The notes below the pieces were generated by a model. The model was given only the letters and a program-made list of their open reading frames with translations, was not told the origin of the DNA and made no database searches. Position numbers and translations under genes: made by a program. From Marivita sp003149565 (GTDB taxonomy: Bacteria; Pseudomonadota; Alphaproteobacteria; Rhodobacterales; Rhodobacteraceae): a DNA stretch of 64,000 nucleotides. The stretch's first letter is position 1. Each line of letters starts with the position of its first letter. Shown here in pieces: positions 36,042-42,137 of this stretch. The stretch is taken from NCBI RefSeq assembly GCF_965216415.1, contig NZ_CBDCFU010000002.1; one strand, 5' to 3'.

Positions 36042-36943
36042 ACGTCGATCTGCGCGCCACCACCCGGATGCTCAAATTTGACGAGCGGGCGGATCGGGTT
36101 GTTCCGCCAACGGGTTTTACGGCGCGACTGACCCTGTTCAGCGCCTTTGCAATGGCCTTCCTGGCAGTATTTGCACTCGCTCTGTCGTTGGCAGCAGGTC
36201 GGGTTGCGGACCGCTGGGGCAATGAGTTGGCACAATCTTCAACGCTGCGCATCTCCGCGCCGGCGGGAGAGGTCGCCACCCAGACCGAGGCCGCGCTACA
36301 GGTGCTGCGCACCACACCGGGAATTGTCGATGCCCGCGCCCTGACGCTTGATGAGCAGCGCGCATTGCTTGCACCTTGGCTCGGAGCTGATCTGCCGATT
36401 GACGACCTGCCTTTGCCGCAGTTGATCGACATTACAGAAACCGATGACGGCTATGACGCGGCAGGGTTGCGTTTGCGGCTCGCGGCCGAAGCGCCTGCTG
36501 CTGTCCTGGACGATCACGCCCGCTGGCGACGTCCGCTCATTGATGCTGCGGCGCGTCTGCGGCTGTTGGGCTGGGCGGCAATCCTGCTGATCGCGACCGC
36601 GACCGCTGCGATGGTGACGCTTGCGGCCAATGCGGCGCTTGCCGCGAACGCGCAGGTGATTGCTGTTTTGCGCCTCGTCGGGGCCACCGACACCTACATC
36701 GCCAGCGCCTTTGTGCGCCGCTTTGCGTTGCGCGCCCTGACCGGGGCTGCATTTGGCACCCTCCTGGGGATTGTCGCGCTGTTCCTCGTGCCTTCGGGCA
36801 ACGACACGGCGGGTGTACTGACCGATCTCAGCATTCAGGGCTTTGGCTGGGTCTGGGTGGTCCTCATTCCGCCGCTGTCAGGACTGGTGGCCTTCCTCGC
36901 CACACGCTATGCAGCAGGGCGCGTTCTTGAGGAGTTGGCTTGA
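36038..36943 (+). CDS. ftsX: Cell division protein FtsX
   Basis: This 301-residue inner-membrane partner of FtsE has a cytoplasmic N-terminus, TM1 near residues 30-52 (LTLFSAFAMAFLAVFALAL), a periplasmic loop of about 120 residues that would recruit hydrolase activators, and three C-terminal TM helices (from LLGWAAILLIATATAAMVTL). The LRLVGATDTYIASAFVRRFA stretch is the conserved FtsX coupling region. It overlaps ftsE and plsC. Confidence 0.92.
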   Translation: MNVDLRATTRMLKFDERADRVVPPTGFTARLTLFSAFAMAFLAVFALALSLAAGRVADRWGNELAQSSTLRISAPAGEVATQTEAALQVLRTTPGIVDARALTLDEQRALLAPWLGADLPIDDLPLPQLIDITETDDGYDAAGLRLRLAAEAPAAVLDDHARWRRPLIDAAARLRLLGWAAILLIATATAAMVTLAANAALAANAQVIAVLRLVGATDTYIASAFVRRFALRALTGAAFGTLLGIVALFLVPSGNDTAGVLTDLSIQGFGWVWVVLIPPLSGLVAFLATRYAAGRVLEELA

Positions 36944-37677
36944 TGGCATATGCGCTTCAGTGGGTCCGGTCGCTGATTTACATCGTCACGGTCTATGCGT
37001 CGATTGCCGTCGTGGGCATCGTGCTTTTCCCGTGGGCGCTGGTGTCTCAGCGCGGCGCGCGGGTGGCCTGTATGAGCGTATGCCGGTTTGTGCAGTGGAT
37101 CGCGCCGTTCATGATTGGCTTGCGGATGGAGATCCGTGGCACGCCGCCGGACTATGAATGCGTCGTTGCGTCGAAACACCAAAGCTTTCTCGATGTGTTC
37201 ATGGTGTTTTCGGCGATCCCGGCGGGCAAGTTCATCATGAAGCGCATCCTGATCTATTCTCCGATCGTCGGTCAGTACGGATTGCGCATCGGCTGTATTC
37301 CGGTGGACCGTGGCAAGCGGGCCGCCGCGATCAAGCAGATGGTGGAGGCCGTTCGCAAAGGCAAGGCGACGCGGGGGCAGCTGATCATCTACCCACAAGG
37401 CACCCGCATCGCGCCGGGGGTCAAAGCGCCGTACAAGATCGGCACGGCCGTGCTCTATGAACAATTGGGTCAGCCCTGCGTGCCCGTGGCGGCCAATGTC
37501 GGGCTTTTCTGGCCCAAGCGCGGGATTTATCGCAAACAAGGCACGGCAGTTGTTGAATTTCTGGAGCCGATCCAGCCGGGCATGGCGCGGGACGAATTCC
37601 TGAAATTGCTTGAAACCCGGATTGAGACCGCGTCCAACCGACTGAACGAAGAGGCAGGATTCCATGCGCCGCATTGA
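36943..37677 (+). CDS. plsC: 1-acyl-sn-glycerol-3-phosphate acyltransferase
   Basis: This 244-residue membrane-bound lysophosphatidic acid acyltransferase makes phosphatidic acid. It has an N-terminal TM anchor, the catalytic HX4D as KHQSFLD (His79-Asp84) and YPQGTRI, a variant of the usual FPEGTR with Gln for Glu, common in this subgroup. Its ATG shares the TGATG with the ftsX stop, so it is translationally coupled to ftsEX. Confidence 0.92.
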   Translation: MAYALQWVRSLIYIVTVYASIAVVGIVLFPWALVSQRGARVACMSVCRFVQWIAPFMIGLRMEIRGTPPDYECVVASKHQSFLDVFMVFSAIPAGKFIMKRILIYSPIVGQYGLRIGCIPVDRGKRAAAIKQMVEAVRKGKATRGQLIIYPQGTRIAPGVKAPYKIGTAVLYEQLGQPCVPVAANVGLFWPKRGIYRKQGTAVVEFLEPIQPGMARDEFLKLLETRIETASNRLNEEAGFHAPH

Positions 37678-38269
37678 GAGCATCGCTGAACTGGAGGCGC
37701 TCTATGATGCGCCGGTCCCCGCCTCCCTGAGCAAGGTGGCTGACCATCTGACCCCAAGCTACCGTCGATGGATCGAGGCGGCACGCTTCTGTGTGATCTC
37801 GACGGCTGGCGCCAGTGGCACACATGGCACGCCGCGCGGAGATGTGGACCCGGTGGTGCGGGTTGCGGACTCGCGGACGATCCTGCTGCCCGATTGGCGC
37901 GGCAACAATCGGCTTGATGCGCTGCGCGATCTTGTCGAAGACCCGCGCATCGCCTTCCTGTTCATGATCCCCGGCACCAATACCACGGTGCGGGTGAATG
38001 GCAAAGCGTGGATCACGGATGATCAGGACCTGCGGGCGTCTTTCGAGAAGAAGAACATCCTGCCCGCCACCGTGATCGTGACAGAAGTGTCCGAGGTCTA
38101 TACCCAATGCGCCAAGGCGCTGATGCGCTCGGGTCTGTGGGACGGTGCGCCCGTGCCTGAAGGTCTGCCTACGGTGGGTGAGATCCTCGCCGACATGACC
38201 GATGGCGCGATGGGAGGTCCGGAGTATGACGCCAATTACGAAGTGAACGCCATTCCGCGTATGTGGTAG
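37664..38269 (+). CDS. Pyridoxamine 5'-phosphate oxidase-family FMN flavoprotein
   Basis: This is a 201-residue split-barrel flavoprotein of the group annotated as MSMEG_1061-like PPOX. It shows FCVISTAGASGTHGTPRGD, ILLPDWRGNNRLDALRDLV and the C-terminal ALMRSGLWDGAP. It lacks the PdxH signature, so it is not the vitamin B6 enzyme; an FMN- or F420-dependent reductase or heme-related role is possible. It overlaps plsC by 14 bp and closes the ftsEX operon. Confidence 0.87.
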   Translation: MRRIESIAELEALYDAPVPASLSKVADHLTPSYRRWIEAARFCVISTAGASGTHGTPRGDVDPVVRVADSRTILLPDWRGNNRLDALRDLVEDPRIAFLFMIPGTNTTVRVNGKAWITDDQDLRASFEKKNILPATVIVTEVSEVYTQCAKALMRSGLWDGAPVPEGLPTVGEILADMTDGAMGGPEYDANYEVNAIPRMW

Positions 38270-38270
38270 C

Positions 38271-38286
38271 GCGACCGTACGGTCGC
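38271..38286 (+). terminator. Palindrome after the PPOX gene
   Basis: GCGACCGTACGGTCGC begins two bases after the stop codon and is followed by TTTCC. It could be a weak terminator or a transcript-end hairpin for the ftsEX-plsC-PPOX operon. Confidence 0.5.
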
Positions 38287-38520
38287 TTTCCAAAACCTTA
38301 ACGCTTACGGCACAATCTGCTCCGACGTTGCGCAACGAGCGGAGAGGGTCACTCCCACACCGCGATATGAACGATGGTTTTCCACCAGGGGGTGACGCCC
38401 CGACCTTGAGAAACCGGTTTCATGAGGCCCCTGACGCGGGCACAGGTCCGGGGAGCGATCCCCGATATTTCGGAAGACCGTCAGCCCACCGGGGCGGCGC
38501 CGCTTCTTTCAGAGACAGAA
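38287..38520. other. Gene-free structured region
   Basis: I see no convincing protein here. Two inverted-repeat pairs are visible: CTCCG around a GTTGCGCAAC palindrome with CGGAG, and GTCACTCCC with GGGGGTGAC about 33 bases apart. A small open frame covers part of the region but has no ribosome site or recognisable sequence. The structure would fit a small RNA, but there is no direct evidence. Confidence 0.3.
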
Positions 38521-38617
38521 AAGGCTCTTCGAAGAGCCTTGGTGACGCGGTTTCAAAACCGCGTTGGCAAGCACGTTGATACGTGCTTGGTGGAAGCCTT
38601 TTTGAAAAGGCTTCCAC
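38521..38617. repeat. Array of four tandem hairpins
   Basis: Four self-complementary units follow each other. They are AAGGCTCTTCGAAGAGCCTT (38521-38540), a 9-bp stem ACGCGGTTT (38545-38564), CAAGCACGT-TGAT-ACGTGCTTG (38568-38589), and a 13-bp stem GTGGAAGCCTTTT (38590-38617). They lie just past the end of lpd (convergent). The units differ in sequence, so this is not a CRISPR or a simple tandem repeat. Confidence 0.85.
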
Positions 38618-38629
38618 CTTAACATGCGT

Positions 38630-40018
38630 TTACATGTGGATGGCACCGTCACCGCAGGCCAGCGCCGCTTCGCGTACCGCTTCGGAATAGGTCGGATGGG
38701 CGTGGCAGGTCAGTGCCAGGTCTTCGGCAGAGGCACCGAACTCCATCGCGACACAGATCTCGTGGATGAGATCGCCCGCCATCGGACCGATGATATGCGC
38801 GCCGAGAATGCGATCGGTGTCCTTGTCGGCGAGGATCTTCACGAAGCCGTCGGCGGCGAAGTTCGCCTTGGCGCGGCCATTGCCCATGAAGCTGAACTTG
38901 CCGACCTTGTAGTTCCGGCCCGCTTCCTTAAGCTGTTCCTCGGTCTGGCCGACATTCGCCACCTCGGGATGGGTGTAGATCACGCCCGGGATGACGCCGT
39001 AATTCACATGCCCCGCCTTGCCCGCGATCACCTCGGCGCAGGCCATGCCTTCGTCTTCGGCCTTGTGAGCCAGCATCGGGCCGTCGATGCAATCGCCGAT
39101 GGCGTAGATGCCTTTGACATTGGTCTGCCAATGGGCGTCGGTCTTGATCTGGCCACGCTGCGACATCTCGATCCCCAGCGCATCAAGACCCAGACCATCG
39201 GTGTAGGGGCGACGCCCGGTGGAGACGAGCACGACATCCGCCTCCATGTGATGTTCGCTGTCATCCTTGCGCAGCTTGTAGGTGACTTTCGCCTTGGATT
39301 TGGAGGCGTCCACCTTCTGTACCGCCGCACCAAGGGTGAATTTCAGACCCTGTTTCTGTAGCAGCTTCTGGAAGGTCTTTTGCACCTCGCCGTCCATGCC
39401 GGGAGTGATCGTGTCGAGGAATTCGACCACATGCACTTCGGTGCCCAGCCGACTGTAGACAGACCCCAGTTCAAGACCGATCACACCAGCTCCGATGACG
39501 ATCATCTTCTTCGGGATCTTCGGCAGCTCCAGCGCGCCGGTGGAGGTCACGACAACCTTTTCATCGATCTCGACGCCCGGCAGGGAGGATGCTTCAGACC
39601 CTGATGCGATGATGATGTTCTTGGCCTCATGCACGTCGTCGCCGACTTTGACCTTGCCCGCTTCGGGGACAGATCCCCAACCCTTGAGCCAGTCGATCTT
39701 GTTCTTCTTGAACAGAAATTCGATGCCCTTGGTGTTCTGGCCGATCACGTCATCCTTGTAGGCGAGCATCTGCTTCCAGTCGACGGATGGGGATTTGCCC
39801 TTGAGGCCCATCTTGGCGAAGTTGTGCTCGGCTTCGTGCAGCTGGTGGCTGGCATGCAGCAGCGCTTTCGAGGGGATGCAGCCCACATTCAGGCAGGTGC
39901 CGCCCAACGTCTCGCGGCCTTCGACGCAGGCGGTTTTCAGACCCAGCTGTGCGCAGCGGATTGCGGCCACATAGCCGCCGGGGCCGGAGCCGATGACGAT
40001 GACGTCGTATTGTGCCAT
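38630..40018 (-). CDS. lpd: Dihydrolipoyl dehydrogenase (E3)
   Basis: This 462-residue FAD enzyme reoxidises the lipoyl groups of the 2-oxoglutarate dehydrogenase complex using NAD+. It has the FAD-binding GSGPGGYVAAIRCAQLG, the redox-active disulfide GGTCLNVGCIPSKALLH, NAD-binding VIGAGVIGLELGSVYSRLG and the C-terminal catalytic HAHPTYSEAVREA. It is the last gene of the suc/odh cluster, after the MAPEG gene. Confidence 0.96.
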   Translation of the reverse strand: MAQYDVIVIGSGPGGYVAAIRCAQLGLKTACVEGRETLGGTCLNVGCIPSKALLHASHQLHEAEHNFAKMGLKGKSPSVDWKQMLAYKDDVIGQNTKGIEFLFKKNKIDWLKGWGSVPEAGKVKVGDDVHEAKNIIIASGSEASSLPGVEIDEKVVVTSTGALELPKIPKKMIVIGAGVIGLELGSVYSRLGTEVHVVEFLDTITPGMDGEVQKTFQKLLQKQGLKFTLGAAVQKVDASKSKAKVTYKLRKDDSEHHMEADVVLVSTGRRPYTDGLGLDALGIEMSQRGQIKTDAHWQTNVKGIYAIGDCIDGPMLAHKAEDEGMACAEVIAGKAGHVNYGVIPGVIYTHPEVANVGQTEEQLKEAGRNYKVGKFSFMGNGRAKANFAADGFVKILADKDTDRILGAHIIGPMAGDLIHEICVAMEFGASAEDLALTCHAHPTYSEAVREAALACGDGAIHM

Positions 40019-40049
40019 TTGAGTTTTCCTTTTGCGTTGCCGGGGTCAT

Positions 40050-40100
40050 GGGGGCTCTGCCCCCGCCGCCCTTCGGGCGACTCCCCCGAGGTATTTTCGA
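40050..40100. repeat. Hairpin-rich spacer, probable dispersed intergenic repeat
   Basis: GGGGGC-TCT-GCCCCC (40050-40064) is followed by GCCC-TTC-GGGC (40068-40078) and then CTCCCCCGAGGTATTTTC. From memory, very similar hairpin strings occur in many Rhodobacterales intergenic regions; there is no second copy in this window. Confidence 0.4.
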
Positions 40101-40110
40101 AACAGAGAAG

Positions 40111-40500
40111 CTACATGAGGGCAGTCAGCAGGAGGTAAAGGGTGGAGAGGAAGCCGACCGCCCAGATCACCGACCGCCACGGTACCCAGCCGAAGACATA
40201 GGCCGGTACGTAAAGCACCCGCGCTGCGAGGTAGAGCGCCGAGGCAATCGCTGTCATGCCGGTGCCCTGGCCTGAATAGGTGATCACCATGACGGCGATG
40301 CCGAAGAGGATCAGCCCTTCGAAATGATTGTTCATCGCCCGTTGCAGACGGCCTGCCTTGCCCGTCAGTTGCACCGGCGTGTCACGTGGGCCGAGCGCCT
40401 TTTTCGTGCCCACCTGCAGTTGCGCCGTGATGGAATAGGCTGCGAATTGCAGCACTTGCAGCAGGGCAGCGAGGGTGAGGGCGGTGAGTTCGGGGGTCAT
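40111..40500 (-). CDS. MAPEG-family membrane protein
   Basis: This 129-residue protein has four predicted TM helices and the MAPEG pattern (QLTGKAGRLQRAMNNHFEGL, then YLAARVLYVPAYVFGW). MAPEG proteins include glutathione-dependent membrane enzymes, but bacterial short members such as this are mostly uncharacterised. It sits between odhB and lpd on the same strand, separated from both by hairpin-rich spacers. Confidence 0.9.
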   Translation of the reverse strand: MTPELTALTLAALLQVLQFAAYSITAQLQVGTKKALGPRDTPVQLTGKAGRLQRAMNNHFEGLILFGIAVMVITYSGQGTGMTAIASALYLAARVLYVPAYVFGWVPWRSVIWAVGFLSTLYLLLTALM

Positions 40501-40513
40501 GGGCGCATCCCGT

Positions 40514-40567
40514 GATGCGTGAGATCACGCACCCTACGCTGTGGTAGGGTGCGTGCTTGCACGCGCC
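40514..40567. repeat. Inverted pair of GTAG-headed REP-like palindromes
   Basis: A minus-oriented unit (40514-40537, ending in CACGCACCCTAC) faces a plus-oriented unit (40544-40567, starting GTAGGGTGCGTGC) across six bases. Each is a GTAG head plus an imperfect palindrome of about 20 bp. The pair lies between MAPEG and odhB, and the same family occurs at 46159-46220. Confidence 0.8.
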
Positions 40568-40571
40568 GTTT

Positions 40572-42134
40572 TTACAGATCCATCAGCAACCGGCGCGGAT
40601 CCTCGAGCGCTTCTTTCACGCGGACAAGGAAGGTCACAGCGCCCTTGCCGTCGACGATGCGGTGATCGTAGCTGAGGGCCAGGTACATCATCGGGCGGAT
40701 CTTGATCTCGCCATTGATGACCATCGGGCGGTCCTGGATCTTGTGCATGCCAAGGATACCCGATTGCGGCGGGTTGAGGATCGGCGAGGACATGAGCGAG
40801 CCGTAGACACCGCCGTTGGAGATGGTGAAGGTGCCGCCCTGCATTTCGGCCATGCTGAGCTTGCCGTCGCGGGCACGGCGGCCTTTTTCGGCAATCGCTT
40901 TCTCGATTTCGGCAAAGCTCATGGCATCAGCGTCGCGGATGACCGGAACCACCAGACCCTGCGGAGTGCCCGCAGCGACGCCCATATGGACGAAGTTCTT
41001 GTAGACGATGTCCGTTCCGTCGATCTCGGCATTGACCTCCGGCACCTCTTTCAGGGCGTGGCAGCAGGCCTTGGTGAAGAAGGACATGAAGCCGAGGCGC
41101 ACGCCGTGTTTCTTCTCGAACTGGTCCTTGTACTGGTTCCGGAGCGCCATGACCTCGGTCATGTCGACCTCGTTATAGGTGGTCAGGATCGCGGCGGTGT
41201 TCTGTGCGTCCTTGAGGCGGCGGGCAATGGTCTGGCGCAGACGGGTCATCTTGACCCGTTCCTCACGTGCGGCGTCATCCGCACTGACCGGTGCCCGTGG
41301 CGCGGAAGCCGGGGCCGAGGTCTGTGCAGGCGCAGAGGCGGCGGCCGCCACGGCCTTGGCCACATCGTCCTTCATGATGCGGCCATCGCGGCCCGAGCCC
41401 TTGACCTGATCGGCGGAGAGGCCGGCTTCGGCCATGGCCTTCTTGGCGGAGGGAGCGTCTTCGACATCGGCGTTGGGGCGGCCATTGCCTGCATCGGGTG
41501 TGGTGTACTGTTCGCCCTTGGCGGCATCGCTGCCCGGGACATTTGCGGCTGAGGCCGATGCCGCAGCACCGGCGCTGCTGCCGATTACACCAAGCTTGCC
41601 ACCGGCTGATACCGTGCTGCCTTCTTCAGCGAGAATTTCCGACAGGACACCGGCGCTGGGCGCGGGAACTTCAACCGAAACCTTGTCGGTTTCCAGTTCG
41701 CAGAGCATTTCGTCCTGCGCCACGGTGTCACCGACCTTTTTGAACCAGGTCGAGACAGTCGCTTCGGAGACCGATTCCCCCAGCGTCGGCACCATCACGT
41801 CGATGGACGACCCGCTGTCGTCCGAGGGGGCTGTGGCGGGTGTGGGCTTGGCCTCTTCCGAGGGGCGTTTCTCGGGGGTCGCCGATCCGGCCTCACCGGC
41901 TTCGGCGATATTCGCCAGAAGCGCGTCTACACCGACCGTGTCGCCCTCGTTCGCCACGATATCGGCCAGCTTGCCGGACGCAGGCGACGGTACTTCGACC
42001 GTCACCTTGTCGGTCTCCAGCTCGCACAGCATTTCGTCCACGGCAACGCTGTCACCCGGCTTTTTGAACCATGTGGCGACCGTGGCCTCGGTCACGGATT
42101 CACCCAAGGTGGGCACTCGCACTTCGGTTGTCAT
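40572..42134 (-). CDS. odhB: Dihydrolipoyl succinyltransferase (E2) with two lipoyl domains
   Basis: This 520-residue E2 core of 2-oxoglutarate dehydrogenase has two near-identical lipoyl domains: residues 1-78 (lipoyl Lys43 in LETDKVTVEV) and 111-187 (Lys151 in LETDKVSVEV), each starting with VPTLGES. Ala/Pro-rich linkers follow, then the E1/E3-binding domain (residues about 228-265) and the catalytic domain ending with SYDHRIVDGKGAV. Many odhB products have a single lipoyl domain. It lies 3 bp after odhA. Confidence 0.95.
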   Translation of the reverse strand: MTTEVRVPTLGESVTEATVATWFKKPGDSVAVDEMLCELETDKVTVEVPSPASGKLADIVANEGDTVGVDALLANIAEAGEAGSATPEKRPSEEAKPTPATAPSDDSGSSIDVMVPTLGESVSEATVSTWFKKVGDTVAQDEMLCELETDKVSVEVPAPSAGVLSEILAEEGSTVSAGGKLGVIGSSAGAAASASAANVPGSDAAKGEQYTTPDAGNGRPNADVEDAPSAKKAMAEAGLSADQVKGSGRDGRIMKDDVAKAVAAAASAPAQTSAPASAPRAPVSADDAAREERVKMTRLRQTIARRLKDAQNTAAILTTYNEVDMTEVMALRNQYKDQFEKKHGVRLGFMSFFTKACCHALKEVPEVNAEIDGTDIVYKNFVHMGVAAGTPQGLVVPVIRDADAMSFAEIEKAIAEKGRRARDGKLSMAEMQGGTFTISNGGVYGSLMSSPILNPPQSGILGMHKIQDRPMVINGEIKIRPMMYLALSYDHRIVDGKGAVTFLVRVKEALEDPRRLLMDL

Positions 42135-42137
42135 GTC

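Noticed and set aside
38328..38579. An 83-codon frame across the gene-free region and hairpin array
   Set aside because: No ribosome site, no known sequence, and it reads through the palindromes; non-coding structure explains the region better.
38521..38617. CRISPR array
   Set aside because: The units are four different palindromes with almost no spacers; there is no common repeat and no cas gene nearby.
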